Under the pieces are notes generated by a model. The model did no database searches. It was not told the DNA's origin and was given only the letters and a program-made list of their open reading frames with translations. Positions 45,669 to 53,798 of a stretch of 64,000 bases of DNA are shown piece after piece. The DNA is taken from contig NZ_CP130821.1 in the NCBI RefSeq assembly GCF_004151275.2, positions 1,240,001 to 1,304,000 on the forward strand, in the 5' to 3' direction. The position numbers and the translations under genes were made by a program. Each line of letters starts with the position of its first letter. The stretch's first letter is position 1. The DNA comes from Flavobacterium dauae (GTDB lineage: Bacteria > Bacteroidota > Bacteroidia > Flavobacteriales > Flavobacteriaceae).

Positions 45669-46539
45669 TTTTAAAAACCACCTTCATCTTCATTTAATCG
45701 TTTTTATTTGGGGATTTACTGCTATTTTAGGTCAGTTAATTTCGCTATCTGCATTACCATTGGTTTTTACCAGAATGAGTATTGCTGTTGTTGTGATTTA
45801 TATTTACCTGTTAATTCGGAAAAAAAATCTGGCAATACAAACTAAAGATATTGTCCGGTTTTTAATTTTTGGATTTGTCATTGCACTGCATTGGCTAACA
45901 TTTTTTCACGCCATTAAAATATCTAATATTTCTATAACACTGGCTTGTATTTCAACAGGAGCTTTTTTTACATCGATATTAGAACCTATTTTCTACAAAC
46001 GTAAATTTATTTGGTACGAAGTTTTATTGGGATGCTTGGTTGTTGTTGGTTTATTATTGATTTTTCAGTTTGAAACCCAATACAAAATGGGAATTATTGT
46101 GGCTTTAACCTCTGCGTTTTTATCAGCTTCGTTTTCAATCATCAACGGAAAATTAGCAAATACACATGACAGCGTTGTAATTAGTTTTTACGAACTGGTA
46201 GGCGGTTTGTTCCTCTTGGCGTGTTTTTTATTTTATCAAGGCGGATTTACAGCTAATAACTTCAACTTTCAACCAAACGACTATCTTTGGCTAGGCATTT
46301 TAGGATCAATTTGTACGGCATATCCGTTTATTGCCACCATTGATATTATGAAATATCTGTCGCCTTATACGGTAATGTTAACCATTAATTTAGAACCCAT
46401 TTATGGCATATTATTAGCAGTTTTTCTGTTTAAAGATCAAGAAAAAATGACAACCGCTTTCTATATCGGGGCAGTGATTATTTTACTTACCGTGTTGTTG
46501 AATGCTTATTTTAAAAATCGAAAAAAAGCAACGCCCTAA
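45655..46539 (+). CDS. EamA-family (DMT) transporter
   Basis: 294 residues with ten predicted transmembrane helices in two EamA repeats (about 8-140 and 148-285), the usual arrangement for drug/metabolite exporters. LHWLTFFHAIKIS and AYPFIATIDIMKYLSPYTVMLTINLEPIYGI are typical EamA segments. Its start lies 14 bases inside the LptF/LptG-family gene, indicating translational coupling. The substrate is unknown. Confidence 0.85.
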   Translation: MPNVNFKNHLHLHLIVFIWGFTAILGQLISLSALPLVFTRMSIAVVVIYIYLLIRKKNLAIQTKDIVRFLIFGFVIALHWLTFFHAIKISNISITLACISTGAFFTSILEPIFYKRKFIWYEVLLGCLVVVGLLLIFQFETQYKMGIIVALTSAFLSASFSIINGKLANTHDSVVISFYELVGGLFLLACFLFYQGGFTANNFNFQPNDYLWLGILGSICTAYPFIATIDIMKYLSPYTVMLTINLEPIYGILLAVFLFKDQEKMTTAFYIGAVIILLTVLLNAYFKNRKKATP

Positions 46540-46552
46540 TTAATAAAAGCAC

Positions 46553-46560
46553 TATATTTG
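46553..46560 (+). promoter_or_regulatory. -7 promoter element of accA
   Basis: TATATTTG is an exact match 31 bases before the accA ATG. Confidence 0.6.
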
Positions 46561-46591
46561 TAGCTACAAAACACATAAAGAATAAAGGTTT

Positions 46592-47545
46592 ATGGAGTAT
46601 TTAGATTTCGAATTACCTATTAAAGAGTTAAACGAACAATTAGATAAATGCCAGATTATTGGTGAAGAATCTGATGTGGATGTTACCGATACTTGTAAAA
46701 ATATCGAAAAGAAATTAGAAGAAACTAAAAAAGAAATATACGGTAACTTAAATGCGTGGCAACGTGTGCAATTATCACGCCATCCAAACCGTCCTTATAC
46801 ATTAGATTACATCAATGCCATTTGCGGCGACACGTTTTTAGAGCTTTTTGGCGACAGAGGCGTTAAAGACGATAAGGCAATGATTGGCGGATTGGGAAAA
46901 ATTGGAGATCAGTCGTTTATGTTCATTGGTCAGCAAAAAGGTACCAACACAAAAACACGTCAGTACCGTAATTTTGGTATGGCAAACCCAGAAGGTTACC
47001 GCAAAGCGTTACGTTTAATGCGTATGGCAGAAAAATTTAACGTGCCTGTTGTAACTTTTGTTGATACTCCGGGAGCTTATCCAGGTTTAGAAGCCGAAGA
47101 ACGCGGACAAGGTGAAGCAATCGCTCGTAATATCTTTGAAATGTTCCGTATTAAAGTGCCAATCATCGTTATCATTGTTGGTGAAGGTGCTTCGGGTGGA
47201 GCTTTAGGAATTGGTGTTGGCGATAAAGTTTTTATGTTAGAAAACACATGGTATTCTGTAATTTCGCCTGAATCTTGTTCATCGATCTTATTCCGTAGTT
47301 GGGAATATAAAGAAATTGCTGCTGATGCCTTAAAATTAACATCGGTTGATATGAAGAAAAATCATTTGATTGATGATGTAATTCCTGAACCATTAGGCGG
47401 TGCACATTATGATCGTGCAGCTACTTTTGAAACAGTTAAGAAAACCATAGTTAAAACATACAACGAATTATCTAAAAAGAACATCAATACCTTAATTGAT
47501 GAGCGTATGGATAAATACGCTAAAATGGGTGAGTTTTCAGAATAA
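46592..47545 (+). CDS. accA: Acetyl-CoA carboxylase carboxyltransferase subunit alpha
   Basis: With AccD it moves CO2 from biotin to acetyl-CoA in the first step of fatty-acid synthesis. 317 residues. The conserved blocks are [72 protein letters not shown] and [15 protein letters not shown]. It is a single-gene unit with promoter and terminator; accD and accBC are elsewhere. Confidence 0.97.
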   Translation: MEYLDFELPIKELNEQLDKCQIIGEESDVDVTDTCKNIEKKLEETKKEIYGNLNAWQRVQLSRHPNRPYTLDYINAICGDTFLELFGDRGVKDDKAMIGGLGKIGDQSFMFIGQQKGTNTKTRQYRNFGMANPEGYRKALRLMRMAEKFNVPVVTFVDTPGAYPGLEAEERGQGEAIARNIFEMFRIKVPIIVIIVGEGASGGALGIGVGDKVFMLENTWYSVISPESCSSILFRSWEYKEIAADALKLTSVDMKKNHLIDDVIPEPLGGAHYDRAATFETVKKTIVKTYNELSKKNINTLIDERMDKYAKMGEFSE

Positions 47546-47564
47546 TTCAGAACTATAAAATAGT

Positions 47565-47593
47565 AAAAAGCTGGACATTTTGTTCAGCTTTTT
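47565..47593 (+). terminator. Terminator of accA
   Basis: AAAAAGCTGGACA pairs with TGTTCAGCTTTTT (one G-T pair) around TTT, followed by further T residues. Confidence 0.8.
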
Positions 47594-47697
47594 GTTTTAT
47601 TTCAATTAATTTATCAACATCAAAAATATTTTCAATTTTACCAAATAGTTAATAAGTTTAGTTAGTAAAATAGTTTTAAAAAAACTAAATTCGCTTT

Positions 47698-49224
47698 ATG
47701 GAAACAGAAAAAGTATTAAATCCTAATTATAAAACCAGTCAGAATGTAATTTCCTTAGAAAAAGGAAAAATTCCACCGCAAGCAGTTGATTTAGAGGAAG
47801 CTGTGTTGGGGGCGATGATGATTGATAAAAAAGGAGTTGACGAAGCGATTGATATTTTAAAGCCCGATGCATTTTATAAAGATGCCCACAAACATATTTA
47901 TGATGCTATTGAAATGCTTTTTAAAGCCAGCCAGCCAATTGATATTTTAACGGTTTCTACCCAATTACGAAAAAACGGAAAATTAGAATTAGTAGGCGGC
48001 GATTTTTACTTAATTAATCTTACGCAAAAAATTGCGTCATCGGCACATATCGAGTTCCATTCACGTATTATTCTACAGAAATTTATTCAACGCAGCTTAA
48101 TTAAAATTTCAGCAGAAATTATAGAAGATGCCTACGATGAATCTTCGGATATTTTTGAACTATTAGATCAAGCCGAATCAAAATTATACGATGTTACACA
48201 AGGAAACATTAAGAAAAGTACCGAAACTGCTCAATCGTTAGTTGCACAAGCAAAAAAACGTATTGAGGAAATTGGTAAACGTGAAGGTTTATCGGGTTTA
48301 CCGACAGGCTTTCACAAATTAGACGGATTAACATCAGGTTGGCAACCGTCCGATTTAATCATTATTGCAGCACGTCCCGGTATGGGTAAAACGGCGTTTG
48401 TACTTTCTATGGCTCGAAACATTGCCATTGATGCCAACAAAGGAGTCGCTTTCTTTTCGTTAGAGATGTCGAGTGTGCAGTTAATTACCCGTTTAATTTC
48501 ATCGGAAACCGGCTTGTCTTCAGAAAAATTAAGAACCGGAAAATTAGAACAACACGAATGGGAGCAATTAAATGTTAAGGTAAAAGATTTAGAAAAAGCT
48601 CCTTTATTTATTGATGACACCCCTTCGCTGTCGATATTCGATTTACGTGCAAAAGCGCGTCGTTTAAAGTCGCAATACGATATTCAATTGATCATTATCG
48701 ATTATTTACAGTTAATGACAGCCGGCGGAAACGGTAAAGGAGGCGGAAACCGTGAACAGGAAATTTCTACCATTTCGCGTAACTTAAAAGGTTTGGCAAA
48801 AGAATTGGATATTCCGGTTATTGCACTTTCGCAGTTATCGCGTGCGGTTGAAACCCGTGGATCATCAAAACGCCCATTGCTTTCAGATTTACGTGAATCG
48901 GGAGCTATTGAGCAGGATGCCGATATTGTATCGTTTATTTATCGCCCTGAATATTATAAAATTGATGTTTGGGATGATGACGAACAAAGCCCAACCGAAG
49001 GTCAGGCTGAATTTATCGTGGCAAAACACCGTAATGGTGGTTTAGATAACATACGATTGAAATTCCTTGGTAAGTTTGGTAAGTTTGATAATTTAGATGA
49101 TGCTTTTATGCCTTTTGATGAATTTCCGTCAAGTATGAACGATCGAAATTTAACAAATGATCTACCGCCAAGCGATCAAATTTTTGGAAGCAGCTTTAGT
49201 GACGACAGCGATGTTCCTTTTTAA
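47698..49224 (+). CDS. dnaB: Replicative DNA helicase
   Basis: A hexameric helicase of the replication fork. 508 residues. The N-terminal DnaB domain starts at PPQAVDLEEAVLGAMMID. The RecA-like C-terminal domain has Walker A ARPGMGKTAFVLSMARN (about 225), LIIIDYLQLM (Walker B), LSQLSRAVETR, and SDLRESGAIEQDADIV. It ends in a low-complexity tail (SSFSDDSDVPF) that may touch partner proteins. There is no intein. It stands alone with a terminator shared with the WYL gene. Confidence 0.97.
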   Translation: METEKVLNPNYKTSQNVISLEKGKIPPQAVDLEEAVLGAMMIDKKGVDEAIDILKPDAFYKDAHKHIYDAIEMLFKASQPIDILTVSTQLRKNGKLELVGGDFYLINLTQKIASSAHIEFHSRIILQKFIQRSLIKISAEIIEDAYDESSDIFELLDQAESKLYDVTQGNIKKSTETAQSLVAQAKKRIEEIGKREGLSGLPTGFHKLDGLTSGWQPSDLIIIAARPGMGKTAFVLSMARNIAIDANKGVAFFSLEMSSVQLITRLISSETGLSSEKLRTGKLEQHEWEQLNVKVKDLEKAPLFIDDTPSLSIFDLRAKARRLKSQYDIQLIIIDYLQLMTAGGNGKGGGNREQEISTISRNLKGLAKELDIPVIALSQLSRAVETRGSSKRPLLSDLRESGAIEQDADIVSFIYRPEYYKIDVWDDDEQSPTEGQAEFIVAKHRNGGLDNIRLKFLGKFGKFDNLDDAFMPFDEFPSSMNDRNLTNDLPPSDQIFGSSFSDDSDVPF

Positions 49225-49230
49225 AATAGT

Positions 49231-49255
49231 AAGTCCGAAGAATTCCTTCGGACTT
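49231..49255. terminator. Bidirectional terminator between dnaB and the WYL regulator
   Basis: AAGTCCGAAG pairs with CTTCGGACTT around a 5-base loop. A T tract lies on the plus strand and an A tract upstream, so it can stop both converging transcripts. Confidence 0.85.
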
Positions 49256-49257
49256 TT

Positions 49258-50283
49258 TTATGAATCATTTTCTGTGTTGTAAACTCTATTATTCTTTGCA
49301 ACTCTGTATTGAATCAGCCTTTTTAGATTTCTAGGTCCCAACACTTCTACACTTTCACCAAAGCCTAAAATTTCACGTTCTAGTTCAAAATTAGGAATCA
49401 CATCAATACGTACAATCATTCCAGTTTCATCTTCCTGAAGAATTTGTTGCGAATGATGCAGTGGCTTGGTTTTTACATACGGTGTATTTTTAACATTAAA
49501 CTTTAAAATAACCTTTTGCGGACGGTCTTTTACACTTCGCGTTACACCAATACATTCACTAAAATAGGTTTCAAAATCGATCCCTTCGTAAGGTTTAAAA
49601 AGGTTCTCATCTAATTCGTAAAAAGCTTCTATTCGATCTAAAGCCAAAGTCACCAAAAGTTTTCCTTTATTATTTCTTGTGATTAAAAACCAACGGTTTC
49701 GGTATTCTTTCAATAAATACGGATGATAAATTTCTTTTATTGCCTGTTTAGATTTAAACGATTTATATTCAATCAACAACGGTTTTTTCTGTAAAATTGC
49801 TTGATACAATCTGCCTAAATAATCGATTCCTTTTAACTGTTTATTGTCTTCAAATTGAATGTAATTTGGCGTTTTCTTTGCCGATTTGTAAATGTTGTTC
49901 TCCAATTTAGCAATCAATTCGCTCATTTCATCAAAATACTGAAAACCGTTAAACTGTTTTAAAAGCGAAACAATTTCTTTCATTTTATCAACATCTTCTT
50001 CTTTAATCGGTGATTTTGTAATAGAATATTCTGGATCATCATAATTGTAAAATTTACGGTCGGTTACCACAATTGGTGCATTGTATCCTAACTTATCACT
50101 ACGCATAAACTGAATATCAGCCTGAATAGTGCGTTTGCTAACACCGGTTGTAATGCCTTCAAATTCATACAAAGCATCCGAAACTTTTTCAATTAAATCA
50201 TCCAATGTCCATTTTCTGTAACGATTTTGTAAACATTTATCAATGGTTTTGTATCTAATTAAAGCAGATTTGTTAGTTGCCAT
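49258..50283 (-). CDS. WYL-domain transcriptional regulator
   Basis: 341 residues from the chosen ATG (MATNKSALIRYKTID); a longer frame to 50310 runs into the promoter. The N-terminal winged helix-turn-helix (about 1-75, GITTGVSKRTIQADIQFM) is followed by a WYL sensor domain (KPLLIEYKSFKSKQAIKEIYHPYLLKEYRNRWFL, quoted in part; WYL core at RWFLITRNN). WYL proteins sense nucleic-acid or nucleotide ligands and control repair and defence genes. It diverges from the RlaP/RtcB operon, with a 19-bp palindrome over each promoter, so it is the likely regulator of both. Confidence 0.88.
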   Translation of the reverse strand: MATNKSALIRYKTIDKCLQNRYRKWTLDDLIEKVSDALYEFEGITTGVSKRTIQADIQFMRSDKLGYNAPIVVTDRKFYNYDDPEYSITKSPIKEEDVDKMKEIVSLLKQFNGFQYFDEMSELIAKLENNIYKSAKKTPNYIQFEDNKQLKGIDYLGRLYQAILQKKPLLIEYKSFKSKQAIKEIYHPYLLKEYRNRWFLITRNNKGKLLVTLALDRIEAFYELDENLFKPYEGIDFETYFSECIGVTRSVKDRPQKVILKFNVKNTPYVKTKPLHHSQQILQEDETGMIVRIDVIPNFELEREILGFGESVEVLGPRNLKRLIQYRVAKNNRVYNTENDS

Positions 50284-50307
50284 AGTTATTTGGTGTTGAA
50301 AATCAAT

Positions 50308-50315
50308 CAAAAATA
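50308..50315 (-). promoter_or_regulatory. -7 promoter element of the WYL regulator gene
   Basis: TATTTTTG on the minus strand matches TAnnTTTG, 24 bases before the ATG at 50283. The palindrome 50324-50342 lies just upstream, over the -33 side. Confidence 0.6.
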
Positions 50316-50323
50316 CAATTTAA

Positions 50324-50342
50324 TACGCAATATATTTGCGTA
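50324..50342. promoter_or_regulatory. Operator-like palindrome 1, TACGCAATATATTTGCGTA
   Basis: A perfect 7-bp inverted repeat (TACGCAA / TTGCGTA) with a 5-base spacer. It overlaps the -33 side of the WYL gene promoter. Its twin is at 50433-50451. Consensus of the two: TACGCAwTwwAwTTGCGTA. Confidence 0.75.
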
Positions 50343-50432
50343 GTTTTAATCAAAATATTTCAAAATAAAATATATTTAATTTCAAATAATTGATATTTAG
50401 TTATTTATAAATTTATTTCAATTTTTTTTAGT

Positions 50433-50451
50433 TACGCATTTAAATTGCGTA
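50433..50451. promoter_or_regulatory. Operator-like palindrome 2, TACGCATTTAAATTGCGTA
   Basis: The same 19-bp length and the same TACGCA/TGCGTA arms as palindrome 1, placed 109 bases away, just upstream of the -7 element of the RNA-repair operon. Confidence 0.75.
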
Positions 50452-50461
50452 GTAATGCGGT

Positions 50462-50469
50462 CATCTTTG
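50462..50469 (+). promoter_or_regulatory. Probable -7 element of the RNA-repair operon
   Basis: CATCTTTG matches TAnnTTTG in 5 of 6 defined positions. It is 42 bases before the ATG and 10 bases after palindrome 2, so a protein bound there would cover the -33 region. Confidence 0.5.
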
Positions 50470-50511
50470 TAATGTTAAACAAAGCTATTAAACATTCTAA
50501 AACAAGTAATC

Positions 50512-51291
50512 ATGAAACAAGTAATAGTTGAAAAACTTAATGAAATAGAAAAAGAGAAAGGAATAAAGATACTTTTTGCTATAGAATCGGGTAGTAGAGG
50601 TTGGGGATTTTCATCAACAGATAGTGATTTTGATGTTCGATTTATTTATGTGAAACCCAAAAAACATTATTTGCATATTACCGAGCAGCCAGATTTTTTT
50701 GATTTTCCAATTAACAATGAACTTGATATCAATGGTTGGGATTTAAAGAAGTTTCTTAAACTATTGTATGCTTCAAATGCAACGCCGTTTGAATGGATGC
50801 AATCGCCAATTATTTATCAGAAAGTAGAAAATTCCTTTAATTTAATCAAAGAATTGCTTCCAAATTTTTTTTGTCAGCAAACTTTAGTACACCACTATTT
50901 AGGTTTGGTTCATAAAAAAAAGGAAGTGCTTAACGAGGAAAATATTCGGTTGAAAGATTTCTTTTACATATACAGATCGCTGTTAGCCGCAAGATTTGCG
51001 ATTGAAAATAACCAGTTTCCACCTATGGAATTTTCAAAACTAATGAATTTGATAGATGATAAATCACTGATAGAAGAAACAAATCGATTGCTGGCTGTAA
51101 AGGAAAATGCAAGTGAAAAATATATTGATAAGATCAATTTAGAATTGATTGATTACTTGAAAGTTACTTATAAAGAACTTTCAGATTCTAAAAAAATAAA
51201 ACGCAAAGGAACATTTGATATAGAACATTTAAATGAAACCTTTTATAAAATAATAACAGATGCTGACGATAGATTTTTTAAAGAAAAATAA
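50512..51291 (+). CDS. RlaP-type nucleotidyltransferase (short form)
   Basis: 259 residues, pol-beta superfamily. Catalytic head: IESGSRGWGFSSTDSDFDVR, with Gly-Ser at 27-28 and the metal-binding aspartates at 39 and 41. ELDINGWDLKKFLKLL and a helical C-terminal half follow, as in COG3541/YcgL-type proteins. The RlaP group was named for association with RNA ligases and is predicted to add nucleotides at broken RNA ends before ligation. It is the first gene of the operon. Its end overlaps the next gene by 32 bases. It is shorter than its neighbour and only distantly similar, so the two are probably not redundant. Confidence 0.8.
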   Translation: MKQVIVEKLNEIEKEKGIKILFAIESGSRGWGFSSTDSDFDVRFIYVKPKKHYLHITEQPDFFDFPINNELDINGWDLKKFLKLLYASNATPFEWMQSPIIYQKVENSFNLIKELLPNFFCQQTLVHHYLGLVHKKKEVLNEENIRLKDFFYIYRSLLAARFAIENNQFPPMEFSKLMNLIDDKSLIEETNRLLAVKENASEKYIDKINLELIDYLKVTYKELSDSKKIKRKGTFDIEHLNETFYKIITDADDRFFKEK

Positions 51292-52318
51292 CCTGATCCT
51301 GTTCGAATGTATTTCAGGAAGTAAGGCTTATGGTTTAAATACAGAAAAATCGGATACTGATATTCGAGGTGTTTTCTACATGCCCAAAAATGATTTTTAC
51401 GGACTTAATTATATCCCACAAGTAAGTAATGAAACCAATGATATTGTTTACTACGAATTAGGGAGATTTATTGAGCTTCTTTCTAAAAATAATCCAAATA
51501 TTTTAGAAATGTTAGCAACACCAGAACATTGTATCTTGTATGAAAACGAGTTGATGAATGATATAAAAGTTAGCGATTTTATGTCACTCTTAACTAAAGA
51601 TACTTTCGTGGGTTACGCTTTGTCACAGGTAAAAAAGGCAAAGGGTTTAAACAAGAAAATGTTTCACCCCATAGATAAGGAACGAAAATCAGTTTTAGAT
51701 TTTTGTTATGTTGTAGAAAACGGTAAAACGTTTGAATTACAAGATTGGTTAGTTGCTAACAACTTAAAACAACAAAATTGTGGTTTAAGTAAGATCAATC
51801 ATTTAAAAGATACTTATAACCTTTTCTACGATTCAAAAGATGATCTATACAATGGAATATGTAGTGGAGAAAATTCAAATGAAGTAACATTAAGCAGCAT
51901 TCCAAAAAATACAACATCATCAATAGTATTATATTTTAATAAAGATGCATATTCTACGTACTGTAAAAAATATAGTGAATATTGGGAATGGGTTTCAAAG
52001 CGAAATATTGATCGATTTCAATCTAACAAAATGCACGGAAAAGGTTATGATGCTAAAAATATGATGCATACGATCCGTTTGTTACAAGTGGCATTAAAAA
52101 TTTTTAAGGAAAATAAATTACTAATAGAAGTTGAGAACAGAGATGAATTATTAGAAATTAAATCTGGAAAATACAGTTATGAAGAAGTTGTGAAAATGGC
52201 TGAAGATTTAATAGTTGATATAGAACATTATTATAAAAAATCGACATTAATGACAGCTCCCGATTTAAATAAAATTGAAAATTTATTGGTTAAACTTCGT
52301 TTAAAATTATACAATTAA
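51260..52318 (+). CDS. RlaP-type nucleotidyltransferase (long form)
   Basis: 352 residues, pol-beta superfamily. Catalytic head: FECISGSKAYGLNTEKSDTD, with Gly-Ser at 20-21 and aspartates at 32 and 34, then IRGVFYMPKNDFYGL. The segment YYELGRFIELLSKNNPNILEML is highly typical of RlaP. The helical C-terminal part (KMHGKGYDAKNMMHTIRLLQVALKI, quoted in part) is shared by the family. It starts inside the preceding gene and ends 2 bases before rtcB, so the three are coupled. A role in end-healing or end-extension for RtcB is inferred from context and family. Confidence 0.83.
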   Translation: MLTIDFLKKNNLILFECISGSKAYGLNTEKSDTDIRGVFYMPKNDFYGLNYIPQVSNETNDIVYYELGRFIELLSKNNPNILEMLATPEHCILYENELMNDIKVSDFMSLLTKDTFVGYALSQVKKAKGLNKKMFHPIDKERKSVLDFCYVVENGKTFELQDWLVANNLKQQNCGLSKINHLKDTYNLFYDSKDDLYNGICSGENSNEVTLSSIPKNTTSSIVLYFNKDAYSTYCKKYSEYWEWVSKRNIDRFQSNKMHGKGYDAKNMMHTIRLLQVALKIFKENKLLIEVENRDELLEIKSGKYSYEEVVKMAEDLIVDIEHYYKKSTLMTAPDLNKIENLLVKLRLKLYN

Positions 52319-52320
52319 TC

Positions 52321-53742
52321 ATGAAAAAAATAACAGGAAAAGACTTATTGCGTATAGGTTTTGAAGAAAATATCATTTTAGGAAAAACATTAGATTTTTG
52401 CGAAAACTACAAAGGATCTTTAAATAAAGGCGAGGTGTTGAATAGTTTAAAGAACGTTTTTGAAAAGCCTTCAGAAACATTTGAAACATCAGCTTTTTAT
52501 CCTTTAGCACAACAAATTGTCGCTTTGCAAAAAGAAATGGATAGCGATACCATTCCGTTAGAGACAAATCCTAAACCTTACGCTGTTTTTGGGAACGATT
52601 ACATAGAAGAAGGTGCCAGAAAACAAATGGAAACCGCTATGAAACTGCCTGTATCTGTCGCAGGTGCTTTAATGCCCGATGCACATCAAGGTTACGGCTT
52701 ACCGATTGGCGGAGTCTTGGCAACCAAAAACGCCATTATTCCGTATGGTGTGGGTGTTGATATTGGTTGCAGAATGGCACTTTCGATTTATGATATGGAA
52801 GAATCGTTTTTCGAAGAAAATCAATCGAAGTTTAAGCGCGAATTAATTGCACAATCAAATTTTGGTGCAGGAAATGGATTTCGAGGTCAGTACAGATTTG
52901 ATCACGGAGTTTTAGAAAATCAATTGTTTAATGAAAATCCGCTTTTACAGAATTTAAAAGATAAAGCTTGGGCTCAATTAGGAAGTTCGGGTGGTGGAAA
53001 CCATTTTGTGGAGTTTGGTATTATTGAATTTGCAGAACGCGATGAACAACTAAACATCGAAAAAGGTAAATATGTAGCTTTATTGACGCATTCAGGTTCT
53101 CGCGGTTTTGGCGCTACAATTGCCGGACATTACACCCAGTTGGCTAAAAAGGTTTGTAAACTTCCGCAAGAAGCAAAAAACTTAGCTTATTTCGATTTAA
53201 ATTCGACTGAAGGTCAGGAATATTGGTTGGCGATGAATTTAGCAGGCGATTACGCATCGGCTTGTCATGAAGTGATCCATCAAAAAATGCAGAAAGCGTT
53301 AGGTGTTGAAGTCTTAGCCAAGGTTGAAAATCATCATAATTTTGCTTGGAAAGAACAGTGGAATGGGGAAGAAGTTATTGTTCACCGAAAAGGTGCAACA
53401 CCTGCAAGCAAAGATGTTATGGGAATTATTCCGGGTTCTATGACAGCACCGGGGTTTTTAGTCCGTGGAAAAGGCGAGCCCGAAGCTATCCAGTCGGCAT
53501 CGCATGGTGCCGGACGACAAATGAGTAGAACACAGGCAAAAAAAGAAATTTCGAAAACCGATTTTAAAGCTATTTTAAAAGATCATAATGTAACCTTGAT
53601 TGGTGCCGGTTTAGATGAAGCACCTATGGCTTATAAAGACATTCATCAGGTTATGGAAGCTCAAAAGAGTCTAATTGATGTTGTTGCTACATTTACACCA
53701 AAAATGGTTCGTATGGCAGATGATGGAAGTAGCGAGGATTAA
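52321..53742 (+). CDS. rtcB: RNA-splicing ligase RtcB
   Basis: It joins RNA 2',3'-cyclic phosphate or 3'-phosphate ends to 5'-OH ends with GTP and Mn2+. 473 residues. Metal and catalytic residues seen are D120/H122 (MPDAHQGYGLPIGG), C150 (GVDIGCRM), H228 (GGGNHFVEF), H257 (LLTHSGSRG), the NHHNF pair at 338-339, and H395 in SASHGAGRQMSR, the expected guanylylation site. All are intact, so it should be active. No archease gene is adjacent. Two RlaP nucleotidyltransferases upstream and the WYL regulator make this a stress-inducible repair operon. A strong terminator follows. Confidence 0.95.
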   Translation: MKKITGKDLLRIGFEENIILGKTLDFCENYKGSLNKGEVLNSLKNVFEKPSETFETSAFYPLAQQIVALQKEMDSDTIPLETNPKPYAVFGNDYIEEGARKQMETAMKLPVSVAGALMPDAHQGYGLPIGGVLATKNAIIPYGVGVDIGCRMALSIYDMEESFFEENQSKFKRELIAQSNFGAGNGFRGQYRFDHGVLENQLFNENPLLQNLKDKAWAQLGSSGGGNHFVEFGIIEFAERDEQLNIEKGKYVALLTHSGSRGFGATIAGHYTQLAKKVCKLPQEAKNLAYFDLNSTEGQEYWLAMNLAGDYASACHEVIHQKMQKALGVEVLAKVENHHNFAWKEQWNGEEVIVHRKGATPASKDVMGIIPGSMTAPGFLVRGKGEPEAIQSASHGAGRQMSRTQAKKEISKTDFKAILKDHNVTLIGAGLDEAPMAYKDIHQVMEAQKSLIDVVATFTPKMVRMADDGSSED

Positions 53743-53744
53743 TT

Positions 53745-53771
53745 AAACAGTCGGATAATTTCCGACTGTTT
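53745..53771 (+). terminator. Terminator of the RNA-repair operon
   Basis: AAACAGTCGGA pairs with TCCGACTGTTT around TAATT, then a T tract, 3 bases after the rtcB stop codon. Confidence 0.85.
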
Positions 53772-53798
53772 TTAATTTGTCATTTGCTATCGCGAGCG

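Noticed and set aside
53774..53798. Target-site duplication for the IS4 element
   Set aside because: The left flank does not match the right flank at any length from 4 to 12 bases.
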